Part shown: piece after piece, positions 23,302 to 31,136 of the stretch
How positions within the stretch are numbered: position 1 is the first letter of the stretch
How the letters are laid out: each line of letters begins with the position of its first letter
Virus record (IMG/VR): IMGVR_UViG_3300046002_005763
Location: 1 to 44,262 of that record
DNA: 44,262 nucleotides
Strand: one strand, 5' to 3'
Source of the DNA: a virus
Notes under the pieces: model-generated
The model's input: only the letters and a program-made list of their open reading frames with translations
The model's database searches: none
Told to the model about the DNA's origin: nothing
Program-made: the position numbers and the translations under genes

Positions 23302-25512
23302 GTGCCAGCAGCCAACCTCATCGCTGCTCTGCAGCCGCTGGTCAGCCGTGCCCGCACGGACGTGACCGCTATCAAGGCCTCGACGGGCATGGCCTGGACC
23401 CGGGAGGCGCTGACCGAAGTCCGGTTGAAGCGCCACCTCGACGGCACGATGCCCCGCGGCGTGTGCCCCATCAAGGCGGGCGAGAGCACCACGCGCATCG
23501 CCCTGTTCGACCTGGACAGCCACAAGGGCGCGACGTCGTGGAACGCCATGACCAAGGTCGCCTCGGCGGTCTGCAGCGTGCTGGAGGATCGGGGCTATAG
23601 CCCGGTGGTCTTCCGCTCGTCGGGAGGCAACGGCATCCACATCTTCCTGGTCTGGGCTGAACCCCAGGATGCCTTCTCGGTGCGCCGGTCCATGAAGGGC
23701 GCGCTCGACGTCATCGCCTATAGGGACGGGGCCAAGGGCGTAGCGCAAGGCGAGATCGAGGTCTTCCCCAAACAGGACAGCGTGCCCGAGCACGGCTTCG
23801 GCAACCAGTTCATCCTGCCTTTGGCGGGCAAAAGTGCACCGCTGGAGCCGATGCTCGACTTCGAGGTGATGCCGCGCGAGTACGCGCTGGAACTGGTGTG
23901 GACGCCGTCGGCCCCGGTGCCGGTGGTCGAGCGGCCGCAACGCGAAACCCAGACCCTGACTGTGTTTGAGGGTGGTGCGCTGACACAGCTGCAGGCCGCC
24001 CTGGCCGCGATCCCCAACGACACCGACCCGCTCGGCTATGACGAGTGGCGCGACATCATCTCGGGCATCCACTACGCCACGGGCGGGAGCGATGAGGGAT
24101 ATGCCCTGGCGCTGGAGTTCTCGGCCAGGGCTCCGCACTTCGACGAGGATGAGCTGGCCATCAAGGTCTGGGCCTGGCTCGACCAGAAGGGCGAGACCGC
24201 GAACCCCGTCACCGAGCGCACGGTCTTCGCCAAGGCGCGCGAGCACGGGTGGCAGGACGTCGCCTCGGCCGACGACTTCGAGGACTTGACGCCGGCTGTG
24301 CGCGAAGAGGACGAGCGCATCGACCTGCCGCTGCCCGGCTTCCAGCGCGACGGCAACGGCCGGATCGAGGCGGTCATCGGGAACGTGCGCTCGGCGCTCC
24401 TGCGCCCTGACGTCTGCGGCATGGACATCAGGTACGACACGTTCCGCGCCGAGATCGTCTACGCCGACATCGACAGCCCCGGCAAATGGCTGGCCTTCAA
24501 GGACCACCACGCCGTCGAGCTGCGGCTGACCTTGGAGAGGTTGGGCTTCAAACCCGTCGGCCGTGAGCTGATCCGGGACGTGGTCAACTACGTCGCCCAG
24601 ATGCAGAGCGTCGACAGCGCCCAGGTCTGGCTCGGTGGTCTGAAGTGGGACGGCGTGCGCCGCGTCGAGCGGTTCTACGAGACCTACTTCAACGTCGAGG
24701 CTGGCCCCTACACCCGCGCCGTCTCGCGCTACATCTGGACCGCTATGGCGGGCCGCGTGATGTCGCCCGGTTGCCAGGCCGACATGGTGCCGGTGCTCAC
24801 CGGGGCGCAGGGGCAGCGCAAGACCTCTGGCATCGTGGCGATGGTGCCCAACGACACCTTCCGTGAAATGTCGTTCCACCAGTCGGAGGAAGAGCGGGCC
24901 CGGCTGATGCGTGGCGCGCTGATGGTCGAGCTGGCCGAACTGTCGGGTCTCAAGACCCGGGAGAACGAACAGATCAAAGCGTGGATCACGCGGCGCAAGG
25001 AGGACTGGACCCCGAAGTATCAGGAGTTCGCCGTCAGCCTGCTGCGCCGTTGCGTGATGCAGGCGACCTCGAACCCGACCGAGCTGCTCGACGATCCGAC
25101 CGGGTCACGGCGGTGGTTGCCGATGGCCTCGGGCGACGTGGACGTCGAGGGCATCGCTCGCGACCGCGACCAGCTGTGGGCCGAGGCCTTGGTGATGTTC
25201 GATGCTGGCGGCGTGGACTGGCAGCAGGCGCAGGCCTTGGCCGAGGGAGAGCACGACGCCTATCGGGTCACAGATACGTGGGAGGACACCATCGTCCGGT
25301 GGCTGAAGACGCCCGAGCTGGACGGCACCTTGCCGGGCGCGGAGGGCTTCACCACACACCAAATCCTGACGGAAGCCCTGACCTTCCGCGAACACGCAAT
25401 AAAACGCGCGGACGAGATGCGGGCGTGCAAGGCGCTCAAAGCCCTCGGTTTCTGCCAAAAAGTGCAGAAAGACGGTCGCAAGTCGGTTCGGAGGTGGGTG
25501 TCTACACCCTGA
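23302..25512 (+). CDS. Primase-polymerase fused to VapE-like helicase
   Basis: The 736-residue product begins at GTG 23302 with AAGGA eight bases upstream. Its N-terminal archaeo-eukaryotic primase domain shows ALFDLDSHKG (Asp 70 and Asp 72) and FRSSGGNGIHIFLVW (residues 104-118). A PriCT-like helical segment follows (DEWRDIISGIHYATGGSDEG, about 244-265). The C-terminal helicase of the virulence-associated protein E type has Walker A LTGAQGQRKTSG (near 497-510) and MVELAELSGL as Walker B region. It would prime and unwind DNA at the phage origin; the motif array directly downstream may be its target. Confidence 0.92.
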   Translation: MPAANLIAALQPLVSRARTDVTAIKASTGMAWTREALTEVRLKRHLDGTMPRGVCPIKAGESTTRIALFDLDSHKGATSWNAMTKVASAVCSVLEDRGYSPVVFRSSGGNGIHIFLVWAEPQDAFSVRRSMKGALDVIAYRDGAKGVAQGEIEVFPKQDSVPEHGFGNQFILPLAGKSAPLEPMLDFEVMPREYALELVWTPSAPVPVVERPQRETQTLTVFEGGALTQLQAALAAIPNDTDPLGYDEWRDIISGIHYATGGSDEGYALALEFSARAPHFDEDELAIKVWAWLDQKGETANPVTERTVFAKAREHGWQDVASADDFEDLTPAVREEDERIDLPLPGFQRDGNGRIEAVIGNVRSALLRPDVCGMDIRYDTFRAEIVYADIDSPGKWLAFKDHHAVELRLTLERLGFKPVGRELIRDVVNYVAQMQSVDSAQVWLGGLKWDGVRRVERFYETYFNVEAGPYTRAVSRYIWTAMAGRVMSPGCQADMVPVLTGAQGQRKTSGIVAMVPNDTFREMSFHQSEEERARLMRGALMVELAELSGLKTRENEQIKAWITRRKEDWTPKYQEFAVSLLRRCVMQATSNPTELLDDPTGSRRWLPMASGDVDVEGIARDRDQLWAEALVMFDAGGVDWQQAQALAEGEHDAYRVTDTWEDTIVRWLKTPELDGTLPGAEGFTTHQILTEALTFREHAIKRADEMRACKALKALGFCQKVQKDGRKSVRRWVSTP

Positions 25513-25726
25513 CTACACTCTGTCTACAACCGAAACTACAGAGAAAAGTTCTTTGGTTTCAACGTGTCTACGTCCTCTACACTATTACTACTCAACTATA
25601 AGAGGGAGTAGTAGGGGCCCGTGTAGGGGCTCTGGGCAAGGGTAGAGGAAAAACTGCCGTAGAGGTCGTAGAAAGCGTAGAAACCCAACAAAACCAAAAA
25701 CTTAAATCTCTACACCCAGGTGTAGA
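25501..25726. other. TCTAC/GTAGA motif array, putative replication origin
   Basis: This AT-rich stretch holds five TCTAC on the plus strand (starting at 25501, 25523, 25567, 25576, 25709) and five GTAGA (25642, 25659, 25668, 25677, 25722). Some are spaced exactly nine bases apart (25567/25576; 25659/25668/25677), and the left half is mostly TCTAC while the right half is GTAGA, an overall inverted layout. ACTAC and GTAGG variants lie between. Iteron-like repeats beside a primase-helicase gene suggest an origin; a large operator is the alternative. The rest of the gap to 25756 carries only the ribosome site of the next gene. Confidence 0.7.
25709..25726. promoter_or_regulatory. 18-base palindrome, putative operator
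   Basis: TCTACACC-CA-GGTGTAGA is a perfect inverted repeat with 8-base arms and a two-base centre. It contains one motif of each orientation from the surrounding array and lies 30 bases before the small helix-turn-helix gene at 25757. A dimeric regulator, perhaps that gene product, could bind it. Confidence 0.7.
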
Positions 25727-25756
25727 CGTTGTGTAACCACCAAGGAAATCGCGAAA

Positions 25757-25933
25757 ATGGCCAGGCTAGGCGAAAAACACCACCACGCGAAGCTGACCAA
25801 CGCCGAGGTCGAGCTGATGCGGTCGATGTATGAGGGTGGCGGCTGGGGTTATGACCGGCTGGCGCAGAAGTTCGATGTGGCGAAGAGCACGGTGCAGCAC
25901 ATCATCACCTTCAGGATCAGGAAGCAGGGATGA
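25757..25933 (+). CDS. Small helix-turn-helix protein
   Basis: The 58-residue product (MARLGEKHHHAKLTNAEVEL onward) has a helix-turn-helix, YDRLAQKFDVAKSTVQHIIT (about 33-52), of the resolvase/homeodomain-like kind, and a basic end (FRIRKQG). AAGGA lies about nine bases before ATG 25757. It overlaps the next gene as ATGA. It may bind the adjacent palindrome or array and control the switch to late genes; this is inferred from position. Confidence 0.75.
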   Translation: MARLGEKHHHAKLTNAEVELMRSMYEGGGWGYDRLAQKFDVAKSTVQHIITFRIRKQG

Positions 25934-26175
25934 ACAGGCGAGAGCTATTTGCGGGTGCCGGCGCAGCGGCGTTGTCAGCCGCTATGCCGGTGCTGCCCGT
26001 GGGCCCGGTCACGGCCACCGAGATCAGGGACTTGCAGGAAAAAGCACGCAAGGACTTCGCAGTCGACGAGAGCACCTCGATCTGGTTGGTGAGCTGGGGG
26101 ACGGACGAAGTGGTGCAGGTTGAGGGCGAAGTGGTAAACGGCCAGCTGTATTTCCGGCGACCAAGCCAACTCTGA
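25930..26175 (+). CDS. Small exported protein with Tat-like signal
   Basis: The 81-residue product starts MNRRELFAGAGAAALSAAMP, a twin-arginine-type signal (RR followed by a hydrophobic Ala/Gly segment), with a likely cleavage after about residue 29 (VTA). The mature part is about 50 residues (EIRDLQEKARKDFAVDES, then a beta-rich end). Export to the periplasm by the Tat route is predicted. A role such as superinfection exclusion is possible but not shown. It is the last gene before the first late promoter. Confidence 0.65.
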   Translation: MNRRELFAGAGAAALSAAMPVLPVGPVTATEIRDLQEKARKDFAVDESTSIWLVSWGTDEVVQVEGEVVNGQLYFRRPSQL

Positions 26176-26177
26176 TC

Positions 26178-26209
26178 GTATGTCTTCGCGGGGAACACGC
26201 GCGTAGCTT
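26178..26209 (+). promoter_or_regulatory. Putative late promoter copy 2 (before terminase)
   Basis: GTATGTCT (26178-26185), 17 bases, then G and TAGCTT (26204-26209). It fills the 44-base gap before the terminase small-subunit gene. The expected transcript start, six to eight bases after the second box, is only about four bases before ATG 26220. Confidence 0.75.
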
Positions 26210-26219
26210 CCTGCTCGTA

Positions 26220-26753
26220 ATGGCCCGTCCCCTCCTGAACATTCCGACCACCGCCTACGACCCCGAGAAAGCCGCGCACATCTGCGCCGAGCTGGCTAAG
26301 GGCGAGACGCTGACCACGATCCTGCGGGACATGGGCGACGTCGCCCCCTCGCGTTGGTCGATCTACCAGTGGAAGACCTCGACGCCCGAGTTCGGCACCG
26401 CCTACGACCTGGCCCGCGACGTGGGCTTCGACGTGATCGCCGAAGACTGCATGCACATCATCGAGGACGGCTCGAAGGACTGGACCACCCGCAAGGCGCG
26501 CGACGGGTCCGAGTACCAGGTCGTCGATAACGAGGCCCTCGGCCGCTCCAAGCTGCGCGCCGAGATGCGGCTCAAGCTGCTGGCCGTGTGGTCGCCGCGC
26601 TACCGCCAGATGTCGGGCCTGTCGATCTCCAACCCGCAAGGCGGGCCCGTCGAGTTCACCGACGCCGCGGCCTCGGCCAAGATCGCCTCTCTGCTGGCGC
26701 TGGCCAAGTCGCGGGCGGCCGGCGAGCCCGAGGACGGCTCGGACCTCGCATGA
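26220..26753 (+). CDS. terS: Terminase small subunit
   Basis: The 177-residue product has an N-terminal helix-turn-helix-like region (AHICAELAKGETLTTILRDM, then WSIYQWK), typical of DNA-recognition by small terminases, a helical middle (AYDLARDVGFDVIAED) and a polar tail. It directly precedes and overlaps (ATGA) the large subunit gene. No ribosome site is visible before ATG 26220, consistent with a leaderless transcript from the adjacent putative promoter. Confidence 0.88.
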   Translation: MARPLLNIPTTAYDPEKAAHICAELAKGETLTTILRDMGDVAPSRWSIYQWKTSTPEFGTAYDLARDVGFDVIAEDCMHIIEDGSKDWTTRKARDGSEYQVVDNEALGRSKLRAEMRLKLLAVWSPRYRQMSGLSISNPQGGPVEFTDAAASAKIASLLALAKSRAAGEPEDGSDLA

Positions 26754-28336
26754 CGGCCCCCTCGGTCGCCGAGGTCATGAAGCTGCTGCCCTACCTCACC
26801 GAGAAGGAGCGCGGCGAGCTGTGGGCCCTGCTGGCCCGCGACAAGAAGCGGTGGCGGCCCCTGCCTGGGCCCCAGACCGACGCCTACCAGAGCGAGGCCG
26901 ACATCATCGGCTACGGCGGGGCGGCGGGCGGCGGCAAGACCGACCTGGCCTGCGGCAAGAGCATCGAGGACCACCGCAAGATCATGATCCTGCGGCGCGT
27001 CGGCACCGAGCTGTCCGCTATCGAGGACCGGCTCGAAGAGCTGTTCGGCACCAAGGACGGCTACAACTCGACCAAGGGCATCTGGCGTCAGACGCGCAGC
27101 GACGGCAAGGCCCTGCAGATCGAGCTGGGCTCGGTGCCCAACGCAGGCGACGAGAAGAAATACCAGGGCCGGCCGCACGACCTGATCGTGTTCGATGAGG
27201 CGGCCAACTTCCTGGAGCTGCAGGTCCGCTTCCTGCTCGGCTGGCTGCGCACCACGGTCGTTGGTCAACGCTGCCAGGCCCTGCTGACCTTCAACCCGCC
27301 GACCAGCGCCGAGGGTCGGTGGATCGTGGACTTCTTCGCCCCGTGGCTGGACGACAAGCACCCCAACCCCGCCGTGCCAGGCGAGCTGCGCTGGTTCGCC
27401 ACCGTGGCTGGGTCGGACATGGAGGTCGACGACGGCACCCCGTTCGTGATCGTCGACGGCGAGCCCGACTACGACTTCAACCCCGACGACTACGCGGAGA
27501 GCCCAGACCTGGTCATCCAGCCCATGTCGCGGACCTTCATCCCCTCGCGAGTGCGAGACAACCCCTTCCTCACCGGGACCGGCTACATGAGCACGCTACA
27601 GGCGCTGCCCGAACCCCTGCGCAGCCAGATGCTGAACGGCGACTTCAAGGCGGGCATGGAGGACGACATCTGGCAGGTCATCCCGACCCGCTGGGTGGAG
27701 ATCGCACAGGCTCGGTGGACCGCGCGTTCGCCCAAGCCCGAGATGCTCTCGCTCGGCGTCGACGTGGCACGAGGCGGCAAGGACAAGACCGTGATCTACC
27801 GCCGGCACGAGGGCTGGTGGTTCGACGAGCCCCTTGAGTACGCAGGGAGCGAGACGCCCAACGGCCCTATGGTCGCAGGCCTCGCCATCGGCGCGAACCG
27901 CAACCACAGCCCCATCCACATCGACATCATCGGCGTGGGGTCGAGCCCCTACGACTTCCTCAAGGAGGCCAGGCAGCAGGTGCTCGGCGTCAACGTCTCG
28001 GAGAAGTCTGGGGCTCGCGACAAGTCAGGGCGTCTGGGCTTCTTCAACCAGCGGTCGGAGCACATCTGGCGGCTGCGTGAGCTGCTCGACCCCGAGGCCA
28101 ACAACAACATCGCCCTGCCCCCTTCGAAGAAGCTCCTGGCCGACCTCTGCGCCCCGAAGTGGAAGCTCCGCGGCTCGCAGGTCTACGTCGAGAGCAGAGA
28201 GGACATCGTCGACAGGATCAAGCGCAGCCCAGACCACCTGTCGGCCCTGGCCCTCGCCTGCATCGACACGCCCAAGGCCCGCAACATGCCCGGTATGTCT
28301 TCGAGGAGGCCCCGCGACTACGATCCCCTCGCTTAA
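26750..28336 (+). CDS. terL: Terminase large subunit
   Basis: The 528-residue product is the packaging ATPase and nuclease. Walker A is GYGGAAGGGKTDLA (about 53-66), Walker B LIVFDEAANF (about 144-153), and the RNase H-like nuclease begins at LSLGVDVARGGKDKT (about residue 333). ATG 26750 overlaps the small subunit stop. The last codons (GMSSRRPRDYDPLA) coincide with a putative late promoter for the head genes. It cuts concatemers and pumps DNA through the portal encoded 440 bases downstream. Confidence 0.93.
   Translation: MTAPSVAEVMKLLPYLTEKERGELWALLARDKKRWRPLPGPQTDAYQSEADIIGYGGAAGGGKTDLACGKSIEDHRKIMILRRVGTELSAIEDRLEELFGTKDGYNSTKGIWRQTRSDGKALQIELGSVPNAGDEKKYQGRPHDLIVFDEAANFLELQVRFLLGWLRTTVVGQRCQALLTFNPPTSAEGRWIVDFFAPWLDDKHPNPAVPGELRWFATVAGSDMEVDDGTPFVIVDGEPDYDFNPDDYAESPDLVIQPMSRTFIPSRVRDNPFLTGTGYMSTLQALPEPLRSQMLNGDFKAGMEDDIWQVIPTRWVEIAQARWTARSPKPEMLSLGVDVARGGKDKTVIYRRHEGWWFDEPLEYAGSETPNGPMVAGLAIGANRNHSPIHIDIIGVGSSPYDFLKEARQQVLGVNVSEKSGARDKSGRLGFFNQRSEHIWRLRELLDPEANNNIALPPSKKLLADLCAPKWKLRGSQVYVESREDIVDRIKRSPDHLSALALACIDTPKARNMPGMSSRRPRDYDPLA
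28293..28324 (+). promoter_or_regulatory. Putative late promoter copy 3 (inside the end of terL)
   Basis: GTATGTCT (28293-28300), 17 bases, then C and TACGAT (28319-28324). It overlaps the last codons of terL and would start transcription about 20 bases before the ATG at 28352, ahead of the portal cluster. Confidence 0.75.
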
Positions 28337-28351
28337 GCCCGAGGCCATCCC

Positions 28352-28651
28352 ATGTGCGGTAATCCGCTTCGACTTCTCTCCCCCGTTGCCGCTGTCTTCG
28401 GCGCTGCCAGCGACCAGCGCAAGGCGCTGCGCGCGCAGGAGGCTGCCCAACGCGAGGCCGCCGCCGCCGCCGCCAAGACCCAGGCCGACGCGCAGCAGGC
28501 CGAAGCCAAGGCCAACCGGCAGGCACCGAACCTCGCCTCGCTCTTCAAGGCCAACAAGGTGGGGTCGGCTGCGGCCACCCTGCTGACCGGGCCGGGCGGT
28601 GCCCCGCTCCAGAACATGGCGCTAGGTAGGAACGTGTTGCTGGGAGGATGA
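28352..28651 (+). CDS. Small conserved podovirus protein before the portal
   Basis: The 99-residue product starts MCGNP, has an Ala/Gln/Lys-rich coiled-coil region (about 20-56), and ends with VGSAAATLLTGPGG and LGRNVLLGG, a C-terminal pattern (TLLTG...LGR..LLG) seen in small proteins next to podovirus portals. It is probably a virion or head-tail accessory protein; the function is unknown. GAGG precedes ATG 28352 by seven bases. Confidence 0.8.
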   Translation: MCGNPLRLLSPVAAVFGAASDQRKALRAQEAAQREAAAAAAKTQADAQQAEAKANRQAPNLASLFKANKVGSAAATLLTGPGGAPLQNMALGRNVLLGG

Positions 28652-28653
28652 CC

Positions 28654-28779
28654 ATGACCACCGAACAGATCGACCGTCTTGCCGACGCCTGCGGCGTCCA
28701 GCGCCGTGGCCGCAGTGATGAGCAGGTCTTCGAGGCCTGCCTGCGCTTCATCTACGCCAACATGGGCTCGCCCGCGTGA
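28654..28779 (+). CDS. Hypothetical 41-residue protein
   Basis: The product (MTTEQIDRLADACGVQRRGR onward) is followed by the portal start in a GTGA overlap. GGGAGG lies six bases before ATG 28654, a strong ribosome site, so I prefer it to ATG 28648. Nothing about the function is visible; the strong site may mainly serve to couple translation into the portal gene. Confidence 0.7.
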   Translation: MTTEQIDRLADACGVQRRGRSDEQVFEACLRFIYANMGSPA

Positions 28780-30470
28780 TCGAAGCCCCGAAGAAGCAGC
28801 ACTATCAGAAGCGGTGGTCCGCGCTCGAGACCGAGCGGTCCTCGTGGGTTTCGCACTGGCAGGAGCTGTCCACGGTGCTGTTCCCGCGCGCCGGCCGCTT
28901 CACAGTCGACGACCGCAACGACGGAAAACGTCGTCACAACGCGATCTATGACCGCACCGGCACGGGCGCTCTGCGCATCCTGGCAGCGGGCATGATGTCG
29001 GGCGTGACCAGCCCGGCCCGCCCCTGGTTCCGCCTGCGCATCCCCGACGACGCGCTCATGGAGTACCAGCCCGTCAAGGTCTGGCTGGCGCAGGTCACCC
29101 GCAAGATGCAGGCCGTCTTCGGCCAGTCCAACACCTACCGCGCCCTGCACCAGCTCTACGAAGAGCTGGGTGCCTTCGGCACGGCCAACACCCTGATGAT
29201 GGATGACTTCGAGCGGGGCATCCACCTCTACCCCAACACCGTGGGCCGCTACGCTCTGGCCACCGACTTCAGGGGCAACGTCGACACGTCGTACCGCGAG
29301 CTGCAGAAGACCGCACGCCAGCTGGTACAGGAGTTCGGCGCTGACAACTGTTCGTCGGCCGTCAAGAACATGGTCTCCAACGGCAACGGTGACAGCTGGG
29401 TCACCATCGTGCACGCCATCGAGCCCCGCAAGGAGCGCGACATCCGCTCGAAGGAAAGCAGCCAGATGCCCTGGGCCAGCTGCTACTTCGAGAAGGGCGG
29501 CGACGGCGACAAGCTCCTGCGCGAGAGCGGCTTCGAGCGGTTCCGCGTGCTGGCCCCTCGCTGGTACACCTCGAGCGAGGACGTCTACGGCCAGAGCCCC
29601 GGCATGGAAGTGCTCGGCGACATCAAGCAGCTCCAGCACGAGCAGCTGCGCAAGAGCCAGGGCATCGACTACCTGACCCGCCCGCCGCTCCAAGGGCCCT
29701 CGAGCCTGAAGGGCGAGGAAGTCGACATCCTGCCCGGCGGCTACACCGTCGCCGACACGGCCTCGGCCGGCGGCGGCGTCACGCCCCTGTTCCAAGTGCG
29801 CCTCGACCTGAACCACCTTCTCACCGACATCCAGGACGTCCGCCAACGCATCCGCGAGGGCATGTACTCCGACCTGTTCCTGATGATCTCGCAGGCCGTC
29901 TCGACCAACATGACCGCCACCGAGGTGGCAGAGCGCCACGAAGAGAAGCTCCTGATGCTGGGCCCGGTGCTCGAGCGTCTGCACAACGAGCTGCTCGACC
30001 CGCTCATCGAGATGACCTTCGAGCGCCTGCTGCAGGCCGGCGCGCTGCCGCCCCCTCCCGAAGAGCTGCTCGGCGTGAACCTCGATGTCGAGTTCGTCTC
30101 GATCCTGGCCCAGGCCCAACGTGCTATCGGCGCGAACAGCACCGACCGCTTCGTCGGCAACCTCGGCGCGATGGCCCAGATCAAGCCGGAAGTGCTCGAC
30201 AGGTTCGACGCCGACCGCTGGGTGGACAACTACGCCGACCAGATCGGTGTCGACCCCGAGCTGATCGTCGGCAAGGAGGAGGTCGCCCTCATCCGTAAGG
30301 CCCGTGCCGACCAGCAGGCGGCGCAGCAGGCAGCAGCCCAAGCGCAGCAGGCCGCCGAGAGCGTGAGCAAGCTGGGTGGCGTCGCCACGCAGAACGGGGC
30401 CTCGAACGCAGGGGCCGACATTATGGGCGGTCTTATGGGATACGGCTCACCCGCGCCGTACACCTACTGA
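28776..30470 (+). CDS. Portal (head-tail connector) protein
   Basis: The 564-residue product matches head-tail connector proteins of T7/BPP-1-like podoviruses: RWSALETERSSWVSHWQELS near the start, then LFPRAGRF and AAGMMSGVTSPARPWFRL (about 66-85). It forms the dodecameric ring at the capsid vertex through which DNA is packaged. The C-terminal 60 residues are Gln/Ala-rich (QQAAQQAAAQAQQAAES) and end in APYTY. GTG 28776 overlaps the preceding stop. An HNH gene begins at its stop codon. Confidence 0.92.
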   Translation: MIEAPKKQHYQKRWSALETERSSWVSHWQELSTVLFPRAGRFTVDDRNDGKRRHNAIYDRTGTGALRILAAGMMSGVTSPARPWFRLRIPDDALMEYQPVKVWLAQVTRKMQAVFGQSNTYRALHQLYEELGAFGTANTLMMDDFERGIHLYPNTVGRYALATDFRGNVDTSYRELQKTARQLVQEFGADNCSSAVKNMVSNGNGDSWVTIVHAIEPRKERDIRSKESSQMPWASCYFEKGGDGDKLLRESGFERFRVLAPRWYTSSEDVYGQSPGMEVLGDIKQLQHEQLRKSQGIDYLTRPPLQGPSSLKGEEVDILPGGYTVADTASAGGGVTPLFQVRLDLNHLLTDIQDVRQRIREGMYSDLFLMISQAVSTNMTATEVAERHEEKLLMLGPVLERLHNELLDPLIEMTFERLLQAGALPPPPEELLGVNLDVEFVSILAQAQRAIGANSTDRFVGNLGAMAQIKPEVLDRFDADRWVDNYADQIGVDPELIVGKEEVALIRKARADQQAAQQAAAQAQQAAESVSKLGGVATQNGASNAGADIMGGLMGYGSPAPYTY

Positions 30471-31007
30471 TGAAGACCTGCGCAGCATGCAAGGAGCTGA
30501 AACCCGAGGACCAATACGGTGCTCGTGCTTGCCACTCGTCTGGGCGCAACCCGCGCTGCAAACCCTGCGTCCAGGCCTCGAACAAACGGGCCCACGAAAA
30601 GTACCGCCCGGCCCGAAGAGCGGCGCAGAAGGCGTGGTACGAAAGCACTGGCCGCTACGAGGCCGAGAAAGAACGCTACGAGGCGAACCGCAAACGGTGG
30701 CGCGCCAACAACCTCGAGCGGGAGAACCAGAAGACCGCAGAGTGGCGCAAGGCCAACCCGGGCAAGATGACCGCGTACAGCGCCGCGCGCAGAGCCACGG
30801 AACGACGGGCCACCCTGGCCAACGTCAGCCGCGAAGCCTTGATCGCCATCTACGAGCGGTCGGAGCACCTGACCCAACTGACCGGCGTACGCCACCACGT
30901 CGACCATATCGTGCCCCTGCGTGGCAAAACGGTCTGCGGACTTCACGTTCCGTGGAACCTGCAGTGCATCCCCGCCAGAGATAATCTGGCAAAAAGCAAC
31001 ACCTACT
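30460..31007. repeat. 9-base direct repeat flanking an HNH gene
   Basis: ACACCTACT occurs at 30460-30468, the last codons and stop of the portal gene, and again at 30999-31007, the last codons and stop of the HNH gene. The DNA between the repeats is the HNH gene. This could mark the insertion that brought it in. Nine bases can also match by chance, and a further CACCTACTAG is seen near 31093. Confidence 0.5.
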
Positions 31008-31009
31008 AG
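30470..31009 (+). CDS. HNH homing endonuclease with zinc-finger N-terminus
   Basis: The 179-residue product has an N-terminal zinc-binding part (CAACKELK ... RCKPCVQASNK, two CxxC), a long basic helical middle, and a C-terminal HNH motif HHVDHIVPLRGKTVCGLHVP with WNLQCIPARDNLAKS. This is a common free-standing phage nuclease. ATG 30470 overlaps the portal stop (TGATG). It lies between structural genes that are usually adjacent and is probably a mobile gene not needed for the virion. Confidence 0.9.
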   Translation: MKTCAACKELKPEDQYGARACHSSGRNPRCKPCVQASNKRAHEKYRPARRAAQKAWYESTGRYEAEKERYEANRKRWRANNLERENQKTAEWRKANPGKMTAYSAARRATERRATLANVSREALIAIYERSEHLTQLTGVRHHVDHIVPLRGKTVCGLHVPWNLQCIPARDNLAKSNTY

Positions 31010-31018
31010 GAGAACGAC

Positions 31019-31102
31019 ATGTCCGACGGTCCCGCACAAGGGCCTCTTCGGGGTGTCCGAACTGGTGTCGCGCCGCTGGCGTCCGTGATCCCCACCTACT
31101 AG
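31019..31102 (+). CDS. Possible 27-residue protein
   Basis: MSDGPAQGPLRGVRTGVAPL followed by ASVIPTY starts at ATG 31019 with AGGAG six bases upstream. The ribosome site and the proline/glycine-rich, non-random sequence favour translation, but it is short. It may be a small structural or accessory peptide. Confidence 0.5.
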   Translation: MSDGPAQGPLRGVRTGVAPLASVIPTY

Positions 31103-31136
31103 GCCACCTCTCCCGAAACTGACCTGGAAGTGCCGC

